From a bacterium (GTDB lineage Bacteria > Actinomycetota > Acidimicrobiia > Spongiisociales > Spongiisociaceae), in assembly GCA_028820935.1 (NCBI GenBank), contig JAPPHZ010000032.1, positions 1 to 64,000 of the forward strand: a DNA stretch of 64,000 bases, given 5' to 3'. The stretch's first letter is position 1, and each line of letters opens with the position of its first letter. Of this stretch, positions 40,916 through 50,265 are shown piece by piece. The translations under genes were made by a program, and so were the position numbers. The notes beneath the pieces were generated by a model. That model saw nothing but the letters and a program-made list of their open reading frames with translations, was not told the DNA's origin and did no database searches.

Positions 40916-42994
40916 ATGACTACGGCAACCGCCGTGGAACGCCACGGGCCGTCGCGGGACGCCACCGCCACCGGTGCGAACCTGCTCGACATCGAGAACC
41001 TGGCGGTCCGCTTCGAACTGCCCACCGAGACGATCCGTGCGGTCAGCGGCGTGAGCCTCAAGGTCGCTCCCAGCGAGACCTTCGCGCTGGTCGGGGAGTC
41101 CGGTTCCGGCAAGAGCGTTTCCATGCTGTCCGTCATGGGCCTGCTGCCCTCGCCGCCCGCGCTGGTGTCGGGGTCCATCCGGCTGGAGGGTCGCGAGATC
41201 GTCGGTATGCCGGCCAGGGAGTTGAAGCGCATCCGCGGCCGGGACGTGGCGATGGTCTTCCAGGAGCCGATGTCCTCGCTGAATCCTGTCCATCGGGTTG
41301 GCCGCCAGATCGGCGAGAGCCTCCGCATACATCGGGGCTTCACGAAGGCCGAGGCCCGGCGACGGGCTATCGAGCTTCTCGACCGGGTCGGCATACCGTC
41401 CGCCGCATCGCGGGTGGACGACTACCCGCACGAGTTCTCGGGAGGCATGCGCCAGCGCGCCATGATCGCCATGGCCCTGGCGTGCGAGCCCAAGCTGCTC
41501 ATCGCCGACGAACCGACCACCGCTCTCGACGTGACCGTCCAGGCCCAGATCGTCGACCTGGTGCGCGAGGTCCAGGACGAGTACCGGCTGGCGGTCGTGT
41601 GGATCACCCATGACCTGGGCGTCGTGGCCGAGATAGCCGATCGGGTGGCGGTCATGTACGCAGGTCGCATAGCCGAGACCGGTCCCGCCCACGAGATCTA
41701 CCGTTCGACCCGGCATCCCTACACGTCCGGATTGCTGCGCTCGATCCCGCGGCTGGACCGGCCCGTGACCACCCGCCTCGCCGAGATTCCGGGTTCGCCC
41801 CTGCGCGTGGCCGAGGAGTTGAGAGGCTGCCCATTCGACGCGAGGTGTCCCCTCGCTGGGGAGGGGTGCAGCGAGGCGCTTCCCGAATTGGAGGAAGTGG
41901 GCCCCGGCCGGCACGGCTCGGCTTGCATACACCATCACCAGATGGGTGATCCTTCCGACCTGTGGTCGGAGGGATCCGTACCCGGGGAGCAGGCGGTTCC
42001 AGGGCAGGGTGGGGACGTGGTCGCCTCCGTCCGGCGTCTTCGAGTGCACTTTCCGGTGGTCCGCGGACTCGGCCGATCCCGTTCCGGAGTGATACGGGCG
42101 GTGGATGGAGTGGACCTGGACGTGCGCCGCGGCCGGACCCTGGGCGTGGTCGGTGAGAGCGGCTGCGGCAAGACCACGCTGGGCCGGGCCCTCGTAGCCC
42201 TTGTCCGACCCACCGCGGGGACGATCGAGATCGACGGGAAGCCGATAGACCCCCGGAGCGGCAGGCACCGGAGAACCGTGCAGATGATCTTCCAGGATCC
42301 CTTCTCGGCGATGAACCCGGGTATGCGGGTGGGGGATGTGATTGCGGAGCCGCTGCGCATCCATAGGCTCGGGACACCGGAGGAGATCCGGGAACGAGTG
42401 TCCGAACTGCTCACCCAGGTAGGGCTTCCCACCGACGCCGGCCGGAGACACCCGCACGAGTTCAGCGGCGGGCAGAGGCAGCGGATCGCCGTCGCCCGCG
42501 CCCTGGCGGCCGATCCCGAGGTGATCGTCTGCGACGAGCCGGTCTCGTCCCTGGACGTCTCGGTCCAGGCCCAGGTCGTGAACCTGCTGGCCGACATACA
42601 GGCGGCTACAGGCATGGCGCTCGTCTTCATCGCCCATGACCTGGCGGTGGTGCGCCACGTTTCCCACGAGGTGGCCGTGATGTACCTCGGCGAGATCGTG
42701 GAGCGAGCCCCGCGCGACCAGCTCTACCGGGAGCCGCTCCACCCCTACACGAAGGCGCTCCTGGCCGCGGTGCCGGCGCCGGAGCCGGGCGTCTCCCACC
42801 CCGGCACACGCACCCGGCTCGTGGGGGACCTACCGAGCCCGGCCGACCCCCCGGCCGGCTGTCGCTTCCACACCCGGTGCCCGGTGGCGGTGGAAGGCCT
42901 GTGCTCGACGATCAAACCGGCTCTCACCGAGTCCGCCCCCGGTCGGTGGGTGTCCTGCCACTTGGTGAATCCACCCAGGCAGCAGCGGTCTTAG
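40916..42994 (+). CDS. Fused DppD-DppF type peptide ABC transporter ATPase
   Basis: The 692-residue protein holds two complete ATPase domains. The first has GESGSGKSVSMLSVMG, EFSGGMRQRAMIAMALACEP and ADEPTTALD; the second has GESGCGKTTLGRALVALV, EFSGGQRQRIAVARALAADP and CDEPVSSLD. Each ends in the Cys-bearing oligopeptide domain (CPFDARCPLAGEGC and CRFHTRCPVAVEGLC). It powers import of peptides or nickel-like ligands together with the SBP and two permeases downstream. Usually these are two genes; here a linker of about 25 residues joins them. Confidence 0.93.
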   Translation: MTTATAVERHGPSRDATATGANLLDIENLAVRFELPTETIRAVSGVSLKVAPSETFALVGESGSGKSVSMLSVMGLLPSPPALVSGSIRLEGREIVGMPARELKRIRGRDVAMVFQEPMSSLNPVHRVGRQIGESLRIHRGFTKAEARRRAIELLDRVGIPSAASRVDDYPHEFSGGMRQRAMIAMALACEPKLLIADEPTTALDVTVQAQIVDLVREVQDEYRLAVVWITHDLGVVAEIADRVAVMYAGRIAETGPAHEIYRSTRHPYTSGLLRSIPRLDRPVTTRLAEIPGSPLRVAEELRGCPFDARCPLAGEGCSEALPELEEVGPGRHGSACIHHHQMGDPSDLWSEGSVPGEQAVPGQGGDVVASVRRLRVHFPVVRGLGRSRSGVIRAVDGVDLDVRRGRTLGVVGESGCGKTTLGRALVALVRPTAGTIEIDGKPIDPRSGRHRRTVQMIFQDPFSAMNPGMRVGDVIAEPLRIHRLGTPEEIRERVSELLTQVGLPTDAGRRHPHEFSGGQRQRIAVARALAADPEVIVCDEPVSSLDVSVQAQVVNLLADIQAATGMALVFIAHDLAVVRHVSHEVAVMYLGEIVERAPRDQLYREPLHPYTKALLAAVPAPEPGVSHPGTRTRLVGDLPSPADPPAGCRFHTRCPVAVEGLCSTIKPALTESAPGRWVSCHLVNPPRQQRS

Positions 42995-43145
42995 GCGCCA
43001 AGAGGGTTCCTGGCGTCAGGCGCGGACAAGGTGCTCTCCAGCCGACCCTACGGCCAACCGTTTGGGGTACGCTTGGCAGGCTGATGGAAGCCGGGCCGAT
43101 GACCAGTTGTTCGTCCGGCGCGCTTCCCGCGTGGGGGAGAAAGGG

Positions 43146-45149
43146 ATGACAACAATGCGAAGGTTTGCATCATCGAAGGCGCTGATTCTCGTCCTCGTGC
43201 TCGGTCTGATGGCAGCGGCGTGTGGCGGCGAGGACACGTCCGCGGACGAAGTGAGCGCCGCGCAGGCACAGGCGGCGGCCGCCCAGTCCGAAGCCGCGGC
43301 CGCCCAGTCCGATGCGGAGTCGGCTCAGGCGGAGGCGGAGTCGGCTCAGGCGGAGGCCGAAGCGGCGGCAGCGGCGCTGGCCCAGGCCCAGGCCGATCTG
43401 GAAGCAGCCGAGGCTGCGGCCTCAGAAGCCATGGAGGGGGACGAGGCCTCCCAGTCGGCGTTGGCCGACGCGCAGGCAGCCCTCGAGGAAGCCGAGGAAA
43501 GGGCTGCGGCGACGGCTGAAGCCTCCGAGGCGGCGGTGGCCGCCGCGGAGTCCGCCCTTGCTGAGGCCGAGCAGATGCTCGACGAGGCGATGATGGAGCA
43601 AGAGGCCGCCGCAGGACCGGTAACGGTACGGGCGGCTATCACCGGCGACGAGGCGACCCTCAACCCGTACACGTACATCAGCGGCTTCCCCGGATGGAAC
43701 CTGCTGATGCTCCAGTACGACTCGCTCATGCAGCTCGACGCCGACGGCATACCCCAGCCGTGGCTGGCGGACACCGTTTCCGTCAACGCGGACCTGACCG
43801 AGTACTCCTTCACGATGGTCGAGGGCGTCACCTGGCACGATGGGCAGCCCTTGACGGCGCACGACGTGGACTTCAGCGTCGACTACTACATCAACAACGT
43901 GGAGGCCAGCCGGTTCGCCCGGGACCTCAGGGGGGTCGAGGACCTCGTGGTGACGGGCGACTACAGCGCGACCTTCGTGCTCGGCAGCCCGAAGGCCGGC
44001 TTCGAGCTGGCCGCCCTCGCTGACATTCCGATCATCCCGCGCCATGTGTGGGAAGGAGTCGAAGTGCCGTCCGAGCACGACTTCGGCGCTACCAACATCG
44101 GGACCGGTCCGTACAAGCTGGTCGAGTACGTCGAGGGCCAGAGCTACCGCTTCGAGGCCAACCCCGACTACTTCCGTGGCGCACCGGCGGTGGAGGAGCT
44201 GGTGGTGATCGTCTACGCCGACGACGCCGGCGCCCAGGCCGCCATCCGCACCGGTGAGGTCGATGTGATCTTCGAGCGCATACCTCCGGAGCAAATCCCT
44301 CTGCTGGACGCCCAAGATCCGCTGGACATCGCCCTCGGACCCGAGTTCACCACCCAGATGATCAACTACGACGCCTCGAAGCGCCCCTTCGACGACGTGG
44401 CTGTCCGCCAGGCCATCAACCTGGCAATGGACCGCCAGGACATCGTCGACACGGTCTTCCTCGGCGCGGCGACGGTGGGGAGCCCGGGCTGGATACATCC
44501 CGAGCATCGGTCCTTCAACCCGTCGATGATCCCGGTGCACGACGTGGCCGCGGCCAACGCTCTGCTCGACGAGGCCGGCTATCTCGACAGCGACGGCGAC
44601 GGCGTGCGGGAGTTCGACGGGCAGCCCATGTCGTTCGAGATCATCACCAACGCCCCTGACTCGCTCCGGCTGCGGATAGCCGAGTTGACCGTGGAGATGC
44701 TGGCCGAGATCGGCATCGAGACCTCTGTGGCGGCAGTCGAAACCGGGACATGGGAGCAAGCCGTGTGGCCGGAGTTCAACGTCAACAACGGGCGCAACTA
44801 CGACATCGCCATGTGGGGCTGGTCGGCGCCCGTGCAGGCGGATCCACTGCGCCTCCCGCAGCTGGTCGCCAGCATTCCGATGGGCGGGTTCCTGAACCTG
44901 ACCGGTTACGCCAGCGCCGAGATGGATGCGCTCTCGGCGGCGCTACCCGTCGAGTCCACCGAGGCGGGGCGCATCGCCATCCTGCTTCGCATGCAGGAGA
45001 TAATCGCCGAGGAGTTGCCGTTCGTGTTGCTGCTGTATCCCGACGGGGCATACGTGTACGACTCGAGCGTCTACTCGGACTGGGAGTTCATCGCCGGACA
45101 GGGCATCGTCAGCAAGCTGTCTCTGCTGCCGCCATCTGCGCGCCCGTAG
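43146..45149 (+). CDS. Peptide ABC transporter lipoprotein with coiled-coil spacer
   Basis: The 667-residue substrate-binding protein has a lipobox (VLGLMAAACGG) and then about 110 residues of Ala/Glu/Gln/Ser in heptad-like rhythm (AAAAQSEAAAAQSDAESAQA), a long coiled coil or helix. From about residue 160 the SBP_bac_5 fold begins: VRAAITGDEATLNPYTY, WLADTVSVNADLTEYSFTMV, GTGPYKLVEYVEGQSYRFEA and NYDASKRPFDDVAVRQAINL. The spacer probably lifts the binding domain from the membrane. ATG 43146 follows AGAAAGGG. Confidence 0.92.
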   Translation: MTTMRRFASSKALILVLVLGLMAAACGGEDTSADEVSAAQAQAAAAQSEAAAAQSDAESAQAEAESAQAEAEAAAAALAQAQADLEAAEAAASEAMEGDEASQSALADAQAALEEAEERAAATAEASEAAVAAAESALAEAEQMLDEAMMEQEAAAGPVTVRAAITGDEATLNPYTYISGFPGWNLLMLQYDSLMQLDADGIPQPWLADTVSVNADLTEYSFTMVEGVTWHDGQPLTAHDVDFSVDYYINNVEASRFARDLRGVEDLVVTGDYSATFVLGSPKAGFELAALADIPIIPRHVWEGVEVPSEHDFGATNIGTGPYKLVEYVEGQSYRFEANPDYFRGAPAVEELVVIVYADDAGAQAAIRTGEVDVIFERIPPEQIPLLDAQDPLDIALGPEFTTQMINYDASKRPFDDVAVRQAINLAMDRQDIVDTVFLGAATVGSPGWIHPEHRSFNPSMIPVHDVAAANALLDEAGYLDSDGDGVREFDGQPMSFEIITNAPDSLRLRIAELTVEMLAEIGIETSVAAVETGTWEQAVWPEFNVNNGRNYDIAMWGWSAPVQADPLRLPQLVASIPMGGFLNLTGYASAEMDALSAALPVESTEAGRIAILLRMQEIIAEELPFVLLLYPDGAYVYDSSVYSDWEFIAGQGIVSKLSLLPPSARP

Positions 45150-45186
45150 CCACGCGCATCAGCGTGCGTGGGGGTGAGTTGACGGG

Positions 45187-46161
45187 TTGAGACGGCGTCT
45201 CGACGTCCGTCGGCTCACCCAGTACGGGGTGGTCGTGGTGGTGGCGGTCACCCTCAACTTCCTGCTGCCCAGGCTCATGCCGGGCAACCCGCTGGTCCTG
45301 ATCGCCGGGGTGGATGTCGGCCTGCTGAGCCCTGATGAGCGGGCAGAGATCGTGGCGAGGGTGGGCCTGGACGCACCCTTGTGGAAGCAGTACCTCCGCT
45401 ACTGGGGAGACATACTCACCGGGGACTTCGGGTACTCGTTCCGGTCGAGCCGGCCCATCGTCGACATGATCCTGGACCGGCTTCCGTGGACCTTGCTGAT
45501 CACGGGGTTGTCGCTGATCGTGTCGGCGGTGGCGGGAGTGATCCTCGGGGCGATCTCGGCGTGGAGGAGGGGGACCAAGGCCGACCTGGGCATGCTCTCG
45601 GGGATGATCTCGATCGAGTCGCTGCCTTCCTTCTGGCTCGGCATGCTGCTCATCTCGATCTTCGCCGTCCAGTGGGGCGTGCTGCCGTCGTCCCATGCGG
45701 TGACCCCCGCTTCCGGTCTGGTCGGGTGGGCCCACACGTGGGACATCATCAGCCACGCCATCCTGCCGGTGGTCACCCTCTCCATCCTGGCGACGCCCGG
45801 TGTGTACATGACGATGCGCTATTCGATGCTGGAAACGCTGGGGGAGGACTACATCCGCACCGCACGGGCCAAGGGCGCCGGCGAGCGGCGGGTGCTGTTC
45901 GGGCACGTGGCCCGCAACACGATCGCACCGGTGGTGACCGTTCTCGCCCTCCGTCTCGGGTTCGCCTTCGGAGGCACCGTGATAGTCGAGACGGTGTTCA
46001 CCTACCCAGGACTGGGACGTCTGGTGTTCGAAGCGGTCTCAGGGCGTGACTATCCGGTGATGCAGGCGGCCTTCCTGGTGTTCACGGCGGCGGTGCTGGC
46101 GTGCAACCTTCTGGCCGACCTGCTGTATCCGCTGATCGATCCGAGGACCAGGACCCCATGA
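45187..46161 (+). CDS. Peptide ABC transporter permease, DppB type
   Basis: The 324-residue protein has six membrane helices and the permease loop EDYIRTARAKGAGERRVLFG that docks on the ATPase. The start is TTG 45187. N-terminal VVVAVTLNFLLPRLMPGNPL is DppB-like, and the AxxRG region GLDAPLWKQYLRYWGDILTG is typical of the family. It overlaps the next permease by ATGA. Confidence 0.92.
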   Translation: MRRRLDVRRLTQYGVVVVVAVTLNFLLPRLMPGNPLVLIAGVDVGLLSPDERAEIVARVGLDAPLWKQYLRYWGDILTGDFGYSFRSSRPIVDMILDRLPWTLLITGLSLIVSAVAGVILGAISAWRRGTKADLGMLSGMISIESLPSFWLGMLLISIFAVQWGVLPSSHAVTPASGLVGWAHTWDIISHAILPVVTLSILATPGVYMTMRYSMLETLGEDYIRTARAKGAGERRVLFGHVARNTIAPVVTVLALRLGFAFGGTVIVETVFTYPGLGRLVFEAVSGRDYPVMQAAFLVFTAAVLACNLLADLLYPLIDPRTRTP

Positions 46162-47024
46162 CGGGCGCCGGCAGCCGAGAGCGGGCGGCGCGGCGCACCG
46201 CCCGGCGGCGTTCCCGCATCCCCACCCTGTTCGGGCTGACCGGTGGACTGATCGTGGGGGTCCTCGTGTGCGGAGCGGTGTTCGCCCCCTGGCTAGCGCC
46301 CTACGACCCGACCGAGCGAGTGGCCAGACCCTTCCTGTTCCCCAGCTCGGAGCACCTGCTCGGCACGAACGACATCGGCCAGGACCTGCTCTCGGAGATG
46401 ATCTTCGGGGCACGCGTGTCGTTGACGATTGGGATAGTCGCGGCCGCCGTGGCCCTCCTGATCGGAACCACGGTCGGGGTGGTGGCGGGCTACTACCCGA
46501 AACGTCTGGGCTCGGCCATGATGCGAGGCGTCGACGTGATCCTGATCCTGCCGTTCCTGCCCCTGCTGATCGTGCTGGCCGCCTATCTCGGACGGAGCCT
46601 TCTCAACACCATCGTGGTGATCGGGGTGCTCATCTGGGCGGAGCCGGCCCGGATCATCCGCTCGCAGGTCCTGTCGCTCAGATCGCGGGAGTACGTGCTG
46701 GCGGCCCGGTCGATGGGGGCGCCCGACCGCTGGACGATCCTGCGGCACATCGTTCCCCGGACGGGGCTACTCGCCACGGGATCGTTCGTGCGGGCGGTTT
46801 CGAGCGCGATCCTCCTGGAGGCCGCCCTCAGCTTCCTCGGCCTCGGGGATCCCATCCAGAAGAGCTGGGGTTCCACCCTGTTCTGGGCCCAGGCCAGAGG
46901 CGCCTTCCTGACCCCTGCCTGGAAATGGTGGGTGCTACCGCCCGGACTCCTGATCATGCTGGCCTCGCTCGGCTTCGCCCTGATCGCCTTCTCCCTAGAG
47001 GAACGGATCAACCCGCGGCTGTAG
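46158..47024 (+). CDS. Peptide ABC transporter permease, DppC type
   Basis: The 288-residue protein has LGTNDIGQDLLSEMIFGARV, the family marker after the first helix, and the ATPase-contact loop REYVLAARSMGAPDRWTILR, with five to six membrane helices. The ATG overlaps the preceding stop. Gene order ATPase fusion, binding protein, DppB, DppC forms one transcription unit. Confidence 0.92.
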   Translation: MTGAGSRERAARRTARRRSRIPTLFGLTGGLIVGVLVCGAVFAPWLAPYDPTERVARPFLFPSSEHLLGTNDIGQDLLSEMIFGARVSLTIGIVAAAVALLIGTTVGVVAGYYPKRLGSAMMRGVDVILILPFLPLLIVLAAYLGRSLLNTIVVIGVLIWAEPARIIRSQVLSLRSREYVLAARSMGAPDRWTILRHIVPRTGLLATGSFVRAVSSAILLEAALSFLGLGDPIQKSWGSTLFWAQARGAFLTPAWKWWVLPPGLLIMLASLGFALIAFSLEERINPRL

Positions 47025-47145
47025 CGGCCGGTAGTTGGTGGATCGGTGGCCATCGGCTCCCTGGCTACCATCAACGCCCGGTATTCAAGGTGTTCGGGTG
47101 CCCGCAGCACCCATCTGACAGCTATCCGAAGCAAGGGGGTTCGAG

Positions 47146-49659
47146 ATGGAACGAGTCCTGGCCGGCAGGCCTGGAGCGCACCGGTTGGGGCGGGCCTTCA
47201 TCGCCCTCACCCTGGTGGCGAGCGTCCTCGCCCTGCCGGGGTCGGGAGCCGTGCTGGGGCAGGAGTCGGCGGACTGCGAGGTCACAGACCTCGGGACGTT
47301 GGGCGACAACAGGTTGGAGGCGGCCGGGCACTGGACGACCGAGGACTGCGATTCACGGTTCCGCGCCGGCAGCGACGCCCGCACCTACAGGTTCGAGGTC
47401 ACTACGGCAGGACGGGTCAGGATCGAGCTGACATCCGCCGGGGCGGACCCCTACCTCTACCTGCTCGCCGAGGACGGTACCCGCATCGTCGGCAACGACG
47501 ACGGCGGTGCCGGGCTGGACAGCCGCGTCGAGAGAGACCTGCTGCCCGGCGTGTACATGATCGAGGCCACGACGGTAGGGGGCCGGAGCCGGGGACCGGC
47601 GGACTTCGCCATCTCGGTCAGTTACGTATCCGGTTGCGAGCCGGTGCACCTCGGGACGCTGGGAGCGGGCGCCGACCTGACCGCATCCGGATCCTGGACT
47701 CTCGACACCTGCGGGTCCCGTTTCGTTGTCGAGCATCCGGCTCACGGCTACACGTTCAACCTCGAGCAGGCCGGTCGCGTTCGTATCGACCTGGCGTCGG
47801 AGGATGGCGATCCTGTCCTGTCCCTGGCGTCGCTGGCGGGCGGCATAATCGGAGCCAACGACGATGGCGGGGAGAGTCGCAACGCCCGCATCGTCCGATA
47901 CTTGCAGGCCGGCGTCTACTTCATCGAGGCGACCACCTACCTGGAGCGCGACTACCAACCCCTGCGATCCGATTTCGACCTCACGGTCCACCTAGTGGAC
48001 GAGCAGGCGGAGCAGGAACGAGCCCGGTTGAAGATCGAGGAGGTGCGGGTCCCGGCGGAGGTGGTGGCGGGCGATCCGTTCCTCGTCGAGTACCGGGCCG
48101 GGAACCTCGGCGGCGACCTCGCCCCCGGCGGCTACGCCGTGCTGTACGTGGTAGGCCCCCGCGTGTTCAAGCGCCACAGATCTGTTGCGGGGCATTGGCA
48201 AGCCGGAGTCTCGTATCACTCCGGGTCGGATGCGGCTAGCCCGGGCAGCACTTCGATTAGCGAGGTTGCTCCGTTCGAGGTCAGTTTCTTCCGGTCCGGC
48301 CCCACCTGGGTGTTCGTGGGGGTCGTCACCTACGACCGCGCGGGCAACGAGATCGGGTTCCACGGTCAGTGGCAGAACCTGTTCGTTCTGAGCGGTCCCA
48401 CGTTCGAAGCCGTAGACGTGCGTGTAGACGGCGCCAGGTACACGGTGGCCGCGGAAGCCGACAGCGACGGGGAGGTTACGACCGAGGTGAAGTCCGCCAC
48501 GGACCCGGCCGCAGAGGTTGATGCGGAGGTTCGGCTCAGGGCGATCTATGCGGCCGGGGTGCGAACCCAGTTGCTGGATGGCCTATTCGAGCGGCCGGAG
48601 ATAGCGGCGCTGCCGGAGGAGGCACACCCGACCGCGGTCACGGTGGCGAACCTGTCGACCAACACGCTCCGTGAGGCGTTCGCGCAGCGATACGCCTCCG
48701 TAGTCGGGGCATCGGGGATGATCGACTCGCTGGAAGCCGGAGAAGCGCTCAACCCGATCACGATCGAGGAGTCGGTGCTGCAGGTAGCCGATGCGGCCTC
48801 TTCCGAGTTCGCGTGGATGGCGTCCTCGTGGCGCTCGCTCCTCAGGCGGATCGAGAACGGAGCGGCGCTGTCGTTCGAGGATGCGCTGGAGGCTCACTCC
48901 CAGGTCGCCTATGCCGAAAGCGTCGTGGCGGCGGCGGTGACGGCGGGAGGGATCGTCACCGCGGCCCGGACCGCCGAAGAGGGATGGAAGGATCCCGGCG
49001 TCCGGGAGATGATGGCGGAGGCGCGCTGCCACCCGGGCTCGAAGGCCCTGCGCGACGCGCTCGAAGCGGCTGACATCGCCGACCTCGAAGGGCTAGTAGC
49101 TCTCGACGCCGAGATGCGGGCCCTCCGGCCCATCCATGGACTGTCGGTCGACAGCGCGCTGTGCGGGGTGACGACGGCCGGTACAGCGAACCAACGGTTC
49201 CTGCGACGCCTGTCGATCTCTCACAGCCCCGAGCTTCGAACGATGCTCGGCCTTCACACGCCTTCCGCTCCGGCGTCGAGTCCGGCTCCCCATCGGCTGC
49301 GTATCATCGCCCGGCTGGGCGAGGACGGCAGCTTGGAGCACGGCGTCGAGCTTGCCGGCGGTCGCCAAGTCCTGCCGCCCGAGCGCTTCCTGCGCGAAGA
49401 CGTACCGACCGGCCGATGGCAGGTCAGCGGTGACGTGGAGGTGCGGGGGGACTCGATCGGGAGGATCCGGGCCCGGCGCGTTGCCGGCGGCCGGACCGAG
49501 CTGGGATTCATCGGCACCGATGGGGAGACCATCATCCCCGACATTCGCTACCTGCCGACCGACCTGCCGGTGGGTGTCTGGTTCCGCAGCAGCGAGATCA
49601 AGGTACCCGTAGCGACGTCGATGGATCCGGCCCCCTCTACCGAGGAGTCGAAGGAGTAG
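47146..49659 (+). CDS. Large secreted protein with two PPC-like repeats
   Basis: The 837-residue protein has a signal peptide (LGRAFIALTLVASVLALPGS, cut near AVLGQ). Two similar beta-domains follow: CEVTDLGTLG...YRFEVTTAGRVRIELTS...NDDGGAG and CEPVHLGTLG...YTFNLEQAGRVRIDLAS...NDDGGES, each with a Cys pair, of the pre-peptidase C-terminal type. A CARDB-like region (VRVPAEVVAGDPFLVEYRAG) comes next, then a helical part and a C-terminal beta segment. No catalytic motif was found; a surface binding role is likely. Confidence 0.8.
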   Translation: MERVLAGRPGAHRLGRAFIALTLVASVLALPGSGAVLGQESADCEVTDLGTLGDNRLEAAGHWTTEDCDSRFRAGSDARTYRFEVTTAGRVRIELTSAGADPYLYLLAEDGTRIVGNDDGGAGLDSRVERDLLPGVYMIEATTVGGRSRGPADFAISVSYVSGCEPVHLGTLGAGADLTASGSWTLDTCGSRFVVEHPAHGYTFNLEQAGRVRIDLASEDGDPVLSLASLAGGIIGANDDGGESRNARIVRYLQAGVYFIEATTYLERDYQPLRSDFDLTVHLVDEQAEQERARLKIEEVRVPAEVVAGDPFLVEYRAGNLGGDLAPGGYAVLYVVGPRVFKRHRSVAGHWQAGVSYHSGSDAASPGSTSISEVAPFEVSFFRSGPTWVFVGVVTYDRAGNEIGFHGQWQNLFVLSGPTFEAVDVRVDGARYTVAAEADSDGEVTTEVKSATDPAAEVDAEVRLRAIYAAGVRTQLLDGLFERPEIAALPEEAHPTAVTVANLSTNTLREAFAQRYASVVGASGMIDSLEAGEALNPITIEESVLQVADAASSEFAWMASSWRSLLRRIENGAALSFEDALEAHSQVAYAESVVAAAVTAGGIVTAARTAEEGWKDPGVREMMAEARCHPGSKALRDALEAADIADLEGLVALDAEMRALRPIHGLSVDSALCGVTTAGTANQRFLRRLSISHSPELRTMLGLHTPSAPASSPAPHRLRIIARLGEDGSLEHGVELAGGRQVLPPERFLREDVPTGRWQVSGDVEVRGDSIGRIRARRVAGGRTELGFIGTDGETIIPDIRYLPTDLPVGVWFRSSEIKVPVATSMDPAPSTEESKE

Positions 49660-49698
49660 GCGGTTCGCCGGTCGGTGGCCACGAGCTCCTGGCCACTG

Positions 49699-50265
49699 CT
49701 AGAAGTCGATGCCGCGTATGGCGCGGATTCCCTGGTCGTAGGCATGCTTGACCAGGGTCATCTCGGTGACGGTGTCGGCGATCTCGATCAGGCCGGCGGG
49801 AGCGTCGCGGCCCGTTACGACCACGTTGACGTCGGCGGGTCGGTTGGCGATCGTGGAGACCACCTCCTTTTCGTCGATCCAGCCCCAGTTGATGGGGTAG
49901 GTGATCTCGTCCAGGACCACGAGGCGGTGCTTGCCCTCCTCGATCCGCATTCTCGCCAGGCGCCAGACATCACGGTTCAGTTCGGCGGAGCGGTCTAGGT
50001 CCTCGCTGTCCCAGGAGAAGCCGTCGCCGCCCACGTCCCAGTCGACTCCGAGCCGATGGCCCATCTTCTCCTCGCCCACCTTCCACTTGCCGGACTTGAT
50101 GAACTGCACCACGGCCACCTGCCAGTTGCGGGCCACCGATCGCATCACCATGCCCATGGCGGCCGTGCTCTTGCCCTTGCCGTCGCCGGTGTTGACGATG
50201 ACCACCGATGGTGCTCGTCTGGTTTCTGGCCGGCGGGGATCTTCTGTTCGGGGAGCTTCGCTCAT
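49699..50265 (-). CDS. cobO: Cob(I)yrinic acid a,c-diamide adenosyltransferase
   Basis: The 188-residue enzyme transfers adenosyl from ATP to cobalt. VIVNTGDGKGKSTAAMGMVM is the P-loop, VVQFIKSGKWKVGEEKM and VVLDEITYPINWGWI are CobA/CobO family marks, and VVVTGRDAP is near the end. Its ATG overlaps the stop of the ATPase gene (ATGA). It is the last gene of the B12 uptake operon and would activate imported corrinoid. Confidence 0.95.
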   Translation of the reverse strand: MSEAPRTEDPRRPETRRAPSVVIVNTGDGKGKSTAAMGMVMRSVARNWQVAVVQFIKSGKWKVGEEKMGHRLGVDWDVGGDGFSWDSEDLDRSAELNRDVWRLARMRIEEGKHRLVVLDEITYPINWGWIDEKEVVSTIANRPADVNVVVTGRDAPAGLIEIADTVTEMTLVKHAYDQGIRAIRGIDF

